Shown piece by piece: positions 57,160 to 64,000 of a stretch of DNA of 64,000 bases. The stretch spans positions 37,700-101,699 of the forward strand of contig NZ_JMPJ01000025.1 of the NCBI RefSeq assembly GCF_000735345.1, written 5' to 3'. The position numbers were made by a program, and so were the translations under genes. A model generated the notes under the pieces. The model had not been told where the DNA came from and searched no databases. It was given only the letters and a program-made list of their open reading frames with translations. Positions within the stretch are counted from its first letter, which is position 1. Each line of letters opens with the position of its first letter. Source of the stretch: Ewingella americana ATCC 33852 (GTDB lineage: Bacteria > Pseudomonadota > Gammaproteobacteria > Enterobacterales > Enterobacteriaceae).

Positions 57160-57591
57160 TTAGTTTTCGAGCTGGTAATCGAGGGTGATTTCAGCCTTCA
57201 GCAACTTAGAAACCGGGCAACCGGCTTTGGCTTTCTGAATGATCTCGTCGAACTTTGCCTTATCAATCCCCGGCAGCTTCACTTTGCTTTGCAGCGCGAC
57301 TTTGCTAATCGCGAATCCGCCGTCCACTTTATCTAACGAGACGTTAGCCTCAGTATCAATGCTCTTGGCAACATGCCCAGCTTCGGTGAGCATCAAAGAA
57401 AGCGCCATAGAGAAGCAGGCCGCGTGCGCCGCGCCAATCAGCTCTTCCGGGTTAGTGCCGGGTTTGCCTTCAAAGCGAGTGTTGAAGCCATAGGGTTGTT
57501 TATCCAGAGCGCCACTCTCCGTGGAGATAGTCCCTTTACCTTCCTTAATGTTACCTTCCCAGTGAGCCTGTCCTTTCTTGTGAATGGTCAT
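57160..57591 (-). CDS. osmC: Peroxiredoxin-like OsmC
   Basis: OsmC is a thiol peroxidase that detoxifies organic hydroperoxides and is induced by osmotic stress in E. coli. The 143-residue protein has the two redox cysteines in AAHAACFSMAL and KAGCPVSKLL, with MTIHKKGQAHWEG at the N-terminus and ITLDYQLEN at the C-terminus, as in E. coli. ATG 57591 is preferred over 57615 by that alignment. It is convergent with the LacI gene. Confidence 0.95.
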   Translation of the reverse strand: MTIHKKGQAHWEGNIKEGKGTISTESGALDKQPYGFNTRFEGKPGTNPEELIGAAHAACFSMALSLMLTEAGHVAKSIDTEANVSLDKVDGGFAISKVALQSKVKLPGIDKAKFDEIIQKAKAGCPVSKLLKAEITLDYQLEN

Positions 57592-57663
57592 GTTAATCCT
57601 CCGGTTTGTGAACATTGACGATAAGTATAGTCATGAACTCGGAGGTTGAAGGGCTGAAGGAGA

Positions 57664-58020
57664 TTAAACAGATTTATCTGTGTGCATTGGGTCATAAACC
57701 ATGCGTGCGAGCATATCGTTAATCCATTGGTTAACGCTTTTGCCTGAAATCTCGGCGGCAACATTAATGGCTGAATGGACTTCAGGTTGGATGCGTAAGC
57801 TGATTTTTCCGCTGGCCGGGCGCTGTGGTGACCTGCCTTGTTCAGCGCAATAGCTGAGATAGTCATCAACAGCTTCCTCAAAAGCATTTCGCAAATCAGT
57901 CACATTATCGGCATGAAAGCCTATGACGTCTCTAATGCCAGCGATATGCCCGATCAGGCATTGGTCTTCTTCGCTGTATTCAATTTTTGCCGCATAACCC
58001 TGATAAGTCATGGTACTCAT
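57664..58020 (-). CDS. hicB: HicB-type antitoxin
   Basis: A 118-residue antitoxin of the HicAB type II system. The N-terminal HicB-like fold (YAAKIEYSEEDQCLIGHIAGI) and the C-terminal ribbon-helix-helix part (KISLRIQPEVHSAINVAAEISGKSVNQWINDML) are visible. It neutralises the HicA toxin and represses the operon. It overlaps the toxin gene by 4 bp (ATGA), with the toxin gene first. Confidence 0.85.
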   Translation of the reverse strand: MSTMTYQGYAAKIEYSEEDQCLIGHIAGIRDVIGFHADNVTDLRNAFEEAVDDYLSYCAEQGRSPQRPASGKISLRIQPEVHSAINVAAEISGKSVNQWINDMLARMVYDPMHTDKSV

Positions 58021-58274
58021 GGAATGACTCCTATTGTTTCAAGAAAGATTCTGGCACTTCTGACTTGATAAACTTTTGCCTCTTTCTCTGGATGGGGACG
58101 ATGAAATGAGGCAACCACTCGCTGAATTTCAAACCTCACTCGCGATCCTTTCCCTTCTGTAACGAGTGCGCCAAGCGCAACAAATAAATTCTCGATCTTA
58201 CGCCATTCCAGCGTGCGAGATGTTGGTGTGGAAAAGATGATATTCAATGTCTTTATATGGTTAGCGTTCAACAT
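58017..58274 (-). CDS. hicA: HicA-type toxin
   Basis: An 85-residue toxin of the HicA family, an mRNA interferase with a double-stranded RNA-binding-like fold. It shows the catalytic histidine region ASFHRPHPEKEAK and the N-terminal IKTLNIIFSTPTSRTLEWRKIE. It is upstream of and overlaps hicB. An operator-like repeat lies upstream. Bases in this area are richer in A and T than the core genes, which suggests acquisition. Confidence 0.85.
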   Translation of the reverse strand: MLNANHIKTLNIIFSTPTSRTLEWRKIENLFVALGALVTEGKGSRVRFEIQRVVASFHRPHPEKEAKVYQVRSARIFLETIGVIP

Positions 58275-58322
58275 GCTGGTGCCCTAAATCCTTTTAGTTG
58301 CAATGCGCCATCTTGGCTTAAT

Positions 58323-58341
58323 GATATCATTTTTTGATATC
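58323..58341. promoter_or_regulatory. Operator-like repeat upstream of hicA
   Basis: Two GATATC palindromes are separated by ATTTTTT (GATATC-N7-GATATC), 49 bp upstream of the hicA start. This fits a HicB autorepressor site but is not proven. The rest of the 276-bp gap up to 58550 is AT-rich and contains nothing else recognised. Confidence 0.4.
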
Positions 58342-58550
58342 GCCTGCGGCATTTGAGTTGAATTATTAATCAATAACAATATTCAAGGATTAGAGACCAA
58401 TCTCGGCGCTACATAAAGTCATTGGCTTAATTTTCAAAAAATTACATGCTTATTTGCGAGGCATTTTCCAACCATTTTCTGATTATTTTTCTCTGTGGTC
58501 GTTACACTCTCAAGCACCAACGGATGGTTATTAAATAAACTATTGAGAGG

Positions 58551-58883
58551 GTGTGGTTTTTAAACTACAATGAACTATTGAAAGAAATCAAACAGACCGA
58601 AAATTTTCGTCTTTGGGAGAAATGCCTTAAAGACCGCCGAGCCAAAACGATCATTGCCAGCCGTATTTTCCGCGTATCTTATGGGCTGATGGGGGATGTA
58701 GAACCTGTCGGAGAGGGGGTATTTGAGTTGCGGATCCATTATGGCCCTGGCTATCGGCTCTATTTTAAGAATCATCGTGAGGAGATTATTTTGCTGCTAT
58801 ATGGTGGAGATAAATCATCTCAAAAGCGCGATATCTGTCTTGCAAAAAATTTAGCCAAATCATGGAGTAATGGCAATGACTGA
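58551..58883 (+). CDS. HigB/RelE-like toxin (phage Gp49-type)
   Basis: A 110-residue toxin of the RelE/ParE superfamily, Gp49-like branch. Motifs: FRLWEKCLKDRRAKTIIASRIFRVSYGLMGDVEPVGEGVFELRIHYGPGYRLYF and LLLYGGDKSSQKRDI, the usual YFxxHxxxIILLLYGGDK core. The start is uncertain: GTG 58551 immediately follows GAGAGG with no spacer, and TTG 58578 is the next candidate. It overlaps the antitoxin gene by 14 bp. The pair is back to back with HicAB. Confidence 0.82.
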   Translation: MWFLNYNELLKEIKQTENFRLWEKCLKDRRAKTIIASRIFRVSYGLMGDVEPVGEGVFELRIHYGPGYRLYFKNHREEIILLLYGGDKSSQKRDICLAKNLAKSWSNGND

Positions 58884-59163
58884 AAAGCTGACGACGTATG
58901 ATCCAGCCGGCGCATTGGTCAATGATGAAGAGATTGAGTTTTTTCTGGCTGACGCACTAGAAACTGGAGATTCAGCTTATATTGCTCAAGCGCTGGGTGT
59001 TATCGCTCGCGCCAAGGGGATGACGCATATTGCTCAGGAAACGGGTTTATCCCGTGAGCAGCTTTACCGTTCTTTTAGTCAAAACGGCAATCCCACGTTG
59101 AAAACCACGCTGGCGGTATTGAAAGCTCTGGGGCTCTCTCTTTCCCTCAAACACCCGTCCTAA
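58870..59163 (+). CDS. HigA-like antitoxin (addiction module antidote)
   Basis: A 97-residue antitoxin with a helix-turn-helix (LGVIARAKGMTHIAQETGLSREQLYRSFSQNGNPTLKTTLAVLKALGLSL), typical of the antidote in Gp49-type modules. The start ATG 58870 overlaps the toxin; ATG 58876 (MTEKL) is also possible. It should bind the toxin and the promoter of the pair. A terminator follows. Confidence 0.85.
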   Translation: MAMTEKLTTYDPAGALVNDEEIEFFLADALETGDSAYIAQALGVIARAKGMTHIAQETGLSREQLYRSFSQNGNPTLKTTLAVLKALGLSLSLKHPS

Positions 59164-59169
59164 AAACAA

Positions 59170-59195
59170 AAAAAGCAGCCCGCAGGCTGCTTTTT
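59170..59195. terminator. Terminator after the second toxin-antitoxin module
   Basis: AAAAAGCAGCC pairs with GGCTGCTTTTT around CGCA, with A and T runs on both sides; it can serve this module and the convergent lipoprotein gene. Confidence 0.9.
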
Positions 59196-59212
59196 CACTT
59201 CCACTCGAACAC

Positions 59213-59884
59213 TTACTTTTGTGGGGCAGGGTTGAACTGCACGACGTCGGTCGCCAAGCTGTCTACCACGCCTTTCAGGTCGTTTAGGGTCACTTTCTGG
59301 CTGTCGTTGGAGACTTGTTTACCCAAGCCTTTACGCGCCACTTTTACCACCACTTTACCGGTGCTGGCGTCGATCAGCTCAGCTTCGAAATAGAGTTCGG
59401 TATCGCGGGTACGGTGGCCGCTGGCGGTTTCTGCTCCGGCGACAACTAACGCCACTGGGATCACTTCATAGAACTGCAAACCTTCTGCGGCGGTGTTCAC
59501 GCCGGTGATCGCGCCTTTGAAGATTAAGGTGCGAGGGCCCGCGTGGTCAGTCAGCGGCAGGCGCTGTGCAATAGAGGACTTCAGGCGATTGTTGGTGTAA
59601 TCCAGCACGCCATCCAAGGTCTGTTTGTCGATCTGCGCATTTGGCTGAGGCTGCGGGTAGAAGGTGATTGGCTGGTAGAGAACATGCGAATAGTTAGAAG
59701 CGTTGAAGGACGGATCAACCCAGCGTAATACCGTTTTTCCCGAAGGTGTTTTGGTCTCTTTTAAACCTGAATAGTCGCCGAGGAAGCCAGAGTATTTATC
59801 GGATTTAGTGATCTGACTGGTACAGCCTGCAAGCAAAACTGCACCAGCAATTAGCGCAACTTGCAAAAGCTTTGTTTTTTTCAT
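59213..59884 (-). CDS. DUF3313-family lipoprotein
   Basis: A 223-residue lipoprotein. It has a signal peptide with lipobox LLAGC (Cys near residue 21) and a DUF3313 domain over the rest (FLGDYSGLKETKTPSGKTVLRWVDPSF, then TELYFEAELIDASTGKVVVKVARKG). The function of the family is unknown. The lysine at Cys+4 (CTSQITK) is not decisive for localisation. It is read alone on the minus strand and convergent with the antitoxin. Confidence 0.82.
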   Translation of the reverse strand: MKKTKLLQVALIAGAVLLAGCTSQITKSDKYSGFLGDYSGLKETKTPSGKTVLRWVDPSFNASNYSHVLYQPITFYPQPQPNAQIDKQTLDGVLDYTNNRLKSSIAQRLPLTDHAGPRTLIFKGAITGVNTAAEGLQFYEVIPVALVVAGAETASGHRTRDTELYFEAELIDASTGKVVVKVARKGLGKQVSNDSQKVTLNDLKGVVDSLATDVVQFNPAPQK

Positions 59885-60450
59885 GGGGAGGACCCTTAAG
59901 TGTGTAAGTGGCGTGTCAAATTATGTATAGCACTAAAAGCAAAATTCACCGTGCATAATCATCAAAAACGGTGTGAGAAGCAGAATAGCAAAATAAAAGC
60001 CTGCGCTATCAACAACAACAAGGTTTTTTGACGAAGAGGGGTAAAAAGTGGCGGTTGGCGACGGGCAGCTAAAAAATGCGCAAGAGAGAAGAAAAATCCG
60101 CTGATTTATTTCACGCTGTAAAATAAATAATAATCAATTAACTTATTGTTTTCATTATTTTAATTTTTTGTGTAAATCAATATTTAGCACGAATTGAACC
60201 ACGCCAAGATATTATCCCTGCATATCGTGTTGTATCATGCCGACGTTTCTTTACATATCGGCTACTTTTATAACAATGATGCGCATAAAAAATAATCCTC
60301 TCCGCATCATACAAGCCGGTAGATAACACCGCGTACAACCATTGAATTGTGCACTTTACTCACCCGTTAGGGTGACAGCGCGTTGATGAAGGGCGCAGCC
60401 CACGGATGTCCGTTCATCCGTCATCCCGCTGTTTTTTAGGAGAAAATGCA
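59885..60450. promoter_or_regulatory. AT-rich intergenic region upstream of the sugar dehydrogenase
   Basis: This 566-bp gap is AT-rich (about 59950-60300). It must carry the promoters of the DUF3313 gene (minus) and of the dehydrogenase operon (plus). TTTGTGTAAATCAA at 60167-60180 has a perfect right half of an FNR/ANR site and a poor left half. CACCC-GTTA-GGGTG near 60361 is a small hairpin. Nothing else is recognised, and no RNA gene was identified. Confidence 0.35.
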
Positions 60451-60960
60451 ATGTCTGATACCCCTTCGAAGACGCTTCGCGTCAGCGGCGTTTCACGTCG
60501 TCGCTTATTGGGTTATATCGGCGTCGGACTGGCCAGCAGCCTGATGATGCCCGTTCCGCTTAAAGCTTTTGCCGCCGACGGAGAACCTTCGCCGGTTGAT
60601 GTCGATAAATTCTTGCGCATTTCCCGCGCGCTAACTGGCAAAAAGCACCTCAACCCGGTGATTGGTCAACGCCTGTATGCTGCGATTTTGCAGCGCAAAC
60701 CTGACATCGCCGCGCAGTTGGACTCACTACAAACCCTGCCTGCCGGTGCGCCGTCGAGCTGGTCTCAGCCTCAGCAGGACGCCGCGCGCATCATCCTGCA
60801 AGGCTGGTATTTGGGTCAGGTGGGTGAGGGGCAAGACATTGCAGTCGTGACTTATGAAAAAGCGCTGATGTTTGAGGCGGTCTCCGATGTGCTGGTGATC
60901 CGCTCTTACTGTACCAATCGTCCTGGCTACTGGGCTGCCAAGCCCGATGTCGCGCTTTAA
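60451..60960 (+). CDS. Sugar dehydrogenase small subunit (gluconate dehydrogenase subunit 3-like)
   Basis: A 169-residue subunit with a twin-arginine signal (SRRRLLGYIGVGLASSLMMP), so it is likely exported folded with its partner by Tat. The family is gluconate 2-dehydrogenase subunit 3. Its job is to carry the large subunit across the membrane. AGGAG lies 8 bases before ATG 60451; the in-frame ATG 45 bases upstream lacks one. The three genes follow with 16 bp or a 1-bp overlap and form an operon. Confidence 0.85.
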   Translation: MSDTPSKTLRVSGVSRRRLLGYIGVGLASSLMMPVPLKAFAADGEPSPVDVDKFLRISRALTGKKHLNPVIGQRLYAAILQRKPDIAAQLDSLQTLPAGAPSSWSQPQQDAARIILQGWYLGQVGEGQDIAVVTYEKALMFEAVSDVLVIRSYCTNRPGYWAAKPDVAL

Positions 60961-60976
60961 TTAAGGAAAAATGAAC

Positions 60977-62584
60977 ATGGCTGACACATTAAAAGCTGAC
61001 GTCGTTGTCATTGGCTCAGGCGTTGCCGGTGGTTTAGTGGCAAACGAACTGGCGAAGGCGGGGAAAAACGTCTTAATTTTGGAAGCAGGCCCGCGCCTGT
61101 CTCGCTGGGAAATCGTCGAGAATTTCCGCAATCAGGCCGACAAGTCGGACAACATGAAGCCGTACCCGTCTACCGACTACGCGCCGCATCCTGAAGCGAA
61201 CCCAAGCAATAACTATCTGATTCAGAAGGGTGAGCACCCGTACGACGCCCAGTTTATCCGCGTGGTGGGTGGCACAACCTGGCACTGGGCGGCCTCCGCG
61301 TGGCGCTTCCTGCCGAACGACTTCAAGATTAAATCTCTGTACGGCGTAGGCCGCGACTGGCCGATGGAGTACGGCGAGCTGGAGAAATGGTACTTCCGCG
61401 CCGAGCAAGAGCTGGGCGTGTGGGGGCCAAACAATGAAGAGCTGGGTTCGCCGCGCAGTGCGCCATACCCGATGGAACCTCTGCCGCTCTCTTATAACGA
61501 ACAGCGCCTGAAAACCGTGCTCAACAACAACGGTTACTACGTGGTGACCGAGCCGGTGGCGCGTAACAGCCGCCCTTATGATGGCCGCCCGACGTGCTGT
61601 GGTAACAACAACTGCATGCCGATTTGCCCGATTGGCGCGATGTACAACGGCATCACGCACGTTGAGAAAGCTGAGAAAAACGGCGCCGTGCTGCGCCCTG
61701 AGTCGGTGGTGTACAAGCTGGAAGTCAACGACAAGCAGGAGATCACCGCCGCGCTGTTCAAAGACCCGCAGGGCAATGAGCACCGCGCCGAAGCCAAATA
61801 CTTCGTGCTGGCGGCGAACGGCATTGAAATCCCTAAACTGATGCTGATGTCCACCAACGACAAGAACCCTAACGGCGTGGGTAACAGCTCTGACCAAGTG
61901 GGCCGTAACTTGATGGACCATCCGGGCGTCGGCGTTGAGTTCTACGCCAACGAGCCGCTGTGGCCGGGGCGCGGGCCGCAGGAGATGACCTCTATGGTTG
62001 GCTTCCGCGACGGCGATTTCCGTAAAGAGTACGCCGCGAAGAAAATCCACCTGTCGAACGTTTCCCGTACCGATCAGGAAGCAGGGCGTCTGCTCAGCCA
62101 AAAAGGTGAGTTGATCCTTGGGCCAGACCTCGACAAGCGCATTCGTGACCGTTCGTCGCGCTACGTGCGTTTTGACAGCTTCCACGAGATCTTGCCGCAC
62201 GCGGAAAACCGCATCATTCCGAGTACCACGGAGAAAGACAAACTGGGCATTCCGAAGCCGGAGTTCTACTACGCGATGGATGACTACGTGCGTAAAAGTG
62301 CCGAGCACACTTACAAAGTCTATGCCGATGCGGCTCGCCTGATGGGCGGCACCGACATCACTTACTTCAAAGACTTCGCCAACAACAACCACATTACCGG
62401 CACCACCATCATGGGCCACGACCCGAAAGACTCGGTGGTAGATACCGATTGCCGTACTCACGACCACAAAAACCTGTTTATCGCCAGCAGCGCGGTCATG
62501 CCGACTGTCGGCTCGGTAAACTGTACTTTGACTATCGCGGCGCTCTCGCTGCGGATTGCAGACACGTTAAAGGCGGAGGTGTAA
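60977..62584 (+). CDS. GMC-family FAD sugar dehydrogenase large subunit
   Basis: A 535-residue FAD enzyme of the GMC oxidoreductase family (glucose/gluconate/2-ketogluconate dehydrogenase type). It has the Rossmann FAD motif VVIGSGVAGGLVANELAKAG at the N-terminus, a Cys-rich stretch CCGNNNCMPICPIGAMYNG that could hold an iron-sulfur cluster as in fructose/glucose dehydrogenases, and the C-terminal GSVNCTLTIAALSLRIADTL. ATG 60977 has AAGGA at 9 bases; ATG 60971 is a 2-residue longer choice. The electron path runs from FAD to the cytochrome subunit and ubiquinone. The substrate is inferred from family only. Confidence 0.87.
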   Translation: MADTLKADVVVIGSGVAGGLVANELAKAGKNVLILEAGPRLSRWEIVENFRNQADKSDNMKPYPSTDYAPHPEANPSNNYLIQKGEHPYDAQFIRVVGGTTWHWAASAWRFLPNDFKIKSLYGVGRDWPMEYGELEKWYFRAEQELGVWGPNNEELGSPRSAPYPMEPLPLSYNEQRLKTVLNNNGYYVVTEPVARNSRPYDGRPTCCGNNNCMPICPIGAMYNGITHVEKAEKNGAVLRPESVVYKLEVNDKQEITAALFKDPQGNEHRAEAKYFVLAANGIEIPKLMLMSTNDKNPNGVGNSSDQVGRNLMDHPGVGVEFYANEPLWPGRGPQEMTSMVGFRDGDFRKEYAAKKIHLSNVSRTDQEAGRLLSQKGELILGPDLDKRIRDRSSRYVRFDSFHEILPHAENRIIPSTTEKDKLGIPKPEFYYAMDDYVRKSAEHTYKVYADAARLMGGTDITYFKDFANNNHITGTTIMGHDPKDSVVDTDCRTHDHKNLFIASSAVMPTVGSVNCTLTIAALSLRIADTLKAEV

Positions 62585-63849
62585 TGATGAAAAAGTTAAC
62601 CCTTAGCCTGATGGCTGCTGTTGGTCTGTTTAGCTTGGCGGCGCAGGCCGAAGAGTCTGGCGTGGACCTGATTAAGCGCGGTGAATACCTGACGCAGGCC
62701 GCGGACTGCGTGGCGTGTCACACCACTAAAGACGGCAAACCTTTTGCCGGCGGACTGGCTTTTAAGACGCCAATGGGCACGCTCTACTCGCCAAACATCA
62801 CGGCGGATAAAGAGACGGGCATTGGCACTTGGAGCGACGAGGACTTCCTGCGCGCGGTTCACGAAGGTAAGAACAAAGAGGGCCAGCACCTCTATCCGGC
62901 CTTCCCGTATACCTCTTACACGCTGTTGAAAGATGACGACGTGAAGGCTATCAAGGCTTACTTGTTCAGCCTGCCGCCGGTGCATCAGCAAAATCGTGAA
63001 AACGAGATGCCGTTCCCGTTCAACCAGCGCTGGGGCATGTGGTTCTGGAATCTGGTGAATTTCGACAGCAAGCGTTTTGAGCCAGACACCGCGCAGTCTG
63101 CCGAGTGGAATCAGGGTAAATATCTGGTCGAAGGCTTAGGCCACTGCGGCGAGTGCCATACCCCGCGTAACATCACCATGGGGATGAAAGACGGCAAGCC
63201 GTACGCCGGAACCGAGGTTGACGGCTGGACCGCGTTTAACATCTCTTCCGACAAGAAAGCCGGGATTGGTAGCTGGAGCAAAGGCGACATCGTGCAGTAT
63301 CTGCGTTCTGGTCACGTCAGTGGCAAAGCGCAGGCCGCTGGCCCGATGGCGGAAGTTATCGAGAACAGTACCCGCCATCTGACCGATGCCGACCTGAACG
63401 CGATGGCGACCTACATCCAGACGCTGAAGCCGCAGGCAGATTCTTCCGTCACCAAGAGCCGTTCTGATTGGGGCCATGAGAGCACCAGCGTAGACAACCT
63501 GCGCGGCGTGCCATTCAAAGCCAGCCAAGAAACCGACGGCGCGCGTTTGTTCCTCGGCAACTGCGCAAGCTGCCACAGCTTCGGCGGTCAGGGCAGCCAA
63601 GACGGTTACTACCCATCGCTGATGAAAAACAGCGTGGTGGGTGCCCAGACACCAAACAACTTGGTCAACGTTATCCTGCACGGCGTATCGCGCAAGACCA
63701 ACGACGGCGAAGTGTTCATGCCGGGCTTTGCCGACACCCTGAGCGACAAGCAGATCGCCACGCTGAGCACCTATATGTTTAAAGAGTTTGGCGCCCAGCC
63801 GGTGTTGAATGTGAAAGATAAAGATGTGAAGGATTTGCGCGGGGAGTGA
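62584..63849 (+). CDS. Tri-haem cytochrome c subunit of the sugar dehydrogenase
   Basis: A 421-residue periplasmic cytochrome c with a signal peptide (LSLMAAVGLFSLAAQA) and three CxxCH haem sites: CVACH (42-46), CGECH near 190 and CASCH near 330, each with its downstream Met region. It accepts electrons from the FAD subunit. ATG 62584 overlaps the large-subunit stop by one base (TAATG), a coupling mark. The membrane anchor expected at the C-terminus is not obvious. It is the last gene in the window. Confidence 0.9.
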   Translation: MMKKLTLSLMAAVGLFSLAAQAEESGVDLIKRGEYLTQAADCVACHTTKDGKPFAGGLAFKTPMGTLYSPNITADKETGIGTWSDEDFLRAVHEGKNKEGQHLYPAFPYTSYTLLKDDDVKAIKAYLFSLPPVHQQNRENEMPFPFNQRWGMWFWNLVNFDSKRFEPDTAQSAEWNQGKYLVEGLGHCGECHTPRNITMGMKDGKPYAGTEVDGWTAFNISSDKKAGIGSWSKGDIVQYLRSGHVSGKAQAAGPMAEVIENSTRHLTDADLNAMATYIQTLKPQADSSVTKSRSDWGHESTSVDNLRGVPFKASQETDGARLFLGNCASCHSFGGQGSQDGYYPSLMKNSVVGAQTPNNLVNVILHGVSRKTNDGEVFMPGFADTLSDKQIATLSTYMFKEFGAQPVLNVKDKDVKDLRGE

Positions 63850-63949
63850 TCCACGGCTGATCAGTGGGCGCCGGCCCACACCGGAAGACCTAGCGTGGCC
63901 ACGCTAAAAGGCTTTAAAAGTCAAAACCGTGCGCTGCCGCCACACCGGC

Positions 63950-63981
63950 CTCAAGGGGCGCCTATCGCCGCGCCCCTTGAG
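63950..63981. repeat. Long GC-rich inverted repeat at the window end
   Basis: CTCAAGGGGCGC and GCGCCCCTTGAG are perfect 12-bp arms around CTATCGCC. A shorter palindrome (AGCGTGG-CCACGCT) lies near 63892. This may be the operon terminator region or a dispersed palindromic unit. No U tract follows the long hairpin (AATCCCCGG). Confidence 0.5.
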
Positions 63982-64000
63982 AATCCCCGGCTCTTAACTA

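Noticed and set aside
60167-60180. FNR/ANR site upstream of the sugar dehydrogenase
   Set aside because: Only one half matches well; listed as a remark on the gap and not as a site.
61073-62467. 464-codon open frame antisense to the FAD dehydrogenase subunit
   Set aside because: Its length results from codon bias of the real gene; the composition is odd (rich in V, H, R and F) and it lacks any recognisable domain.

Overview
The window is a stretch of enterobacterial chromosome. Most of it follows the Escherichia coli order glmY-glrK-qseG-glrR-glnB, hmp, glyA, hcaT, csiE, suhB, trmJ, iscR, iscS, pepB, sseB, ndk, rlmN, rodZ, ispG, hisS, yfgM, bamB, der, yfgJ, xseA, guaB, guaA, with proteins closely similar to those of E. 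coli. A PilW-type lipoprotein, a protealysin-emfourin pair, ZevAB-like genes and a membrane-bound sugar dehydrogenase point away from Escherichia and towards Yersiniaceae-like genera (Serratia, Rahnella, Ewingella, Rouxiella or relatives). The genus is an inference. No rRNA, tRNA, CRISPR array, insertion sequence or prophage was seen.

Region 1 (1-5.3 kb): the 3' end of a PBP2-like transpeptidase gene, then the small RNA gene glmY with a sigma-54 promoter, three GlrR boxes and an IHF box, then glrK-qseG-glrR, a tiny leader cistron and glnB. GlrR made here should activate the sRNA gene just upstream. Region 2 (5.3-14.4 kb): hmp under an NsrR operator, glyA under a PurR operator, hcaT, csiE, a ZevAB-like metal pair in the place of the E. 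coli hca/yph block, suhB with a boxA leader, and trmJ. Region 3 (14.4-16.5 kb): iscR and iscS alone. The iscUA-hscBA-fdx-iscX genes that normally follow are missing, iscR and iscS are separated by a terminator, and IscS lacks its C-terminal tail. Region 4 (16.5-30 kb): pepB, sseB, ndk, rlmN, pilW, rodZ, ispG, hisS, yfgM, bamB, der, an AEC transporter and yfgJ. These are housekeeping functions in peptide breakdown, nucleotides, RNA modification, cell shape, isoprenoids and outer-membrane assembly.

Region 5 (30-36.6 kb) is accessory: a protealysin-like M4 protease coupled to its inhibitor emfourin, then a LacI regulator divergent from an MFS transporter and a GH31 glycosidase. Region 6 (36.6-41.3 kb): xseA and guaBA. 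Region 7 (41.4-48.9 kb): a beta-glucoside locus made of a GH1 phospho-glycosidase, a BglK-type kinase, a GntR/UTRA regulator, a split lactose/cellobiose-type PTS (IIB, IIC, IIA) and a BglH-type porin. Region 8 (48.9-57.1 kb): regulator-enzyme or regulator-transporter pairs (LysE/LysR, a reductase-like protein, AraC, aldo/keto reductase/TetR, a NepI-like efflux protein and a LacI regulator). Region 9 (57.1-59.9 kb): osmC, two back-to-back toxin-antitoxin modules (HicAB and a HigB/HigA-like pair) and a DUF3313 lipoprotein. Region 10 (60.4-63.9 kb): a three-subunit FAD/cytochrome c sugar dehydrogenase operon.

The observation most worth following is the reduced iscRS locus. The scaffold, carrier, chaperone and ferredoxin genes and the IscS tail implicated in scaffold binding are missing together, while both tandem type 1 IscR operators remain.
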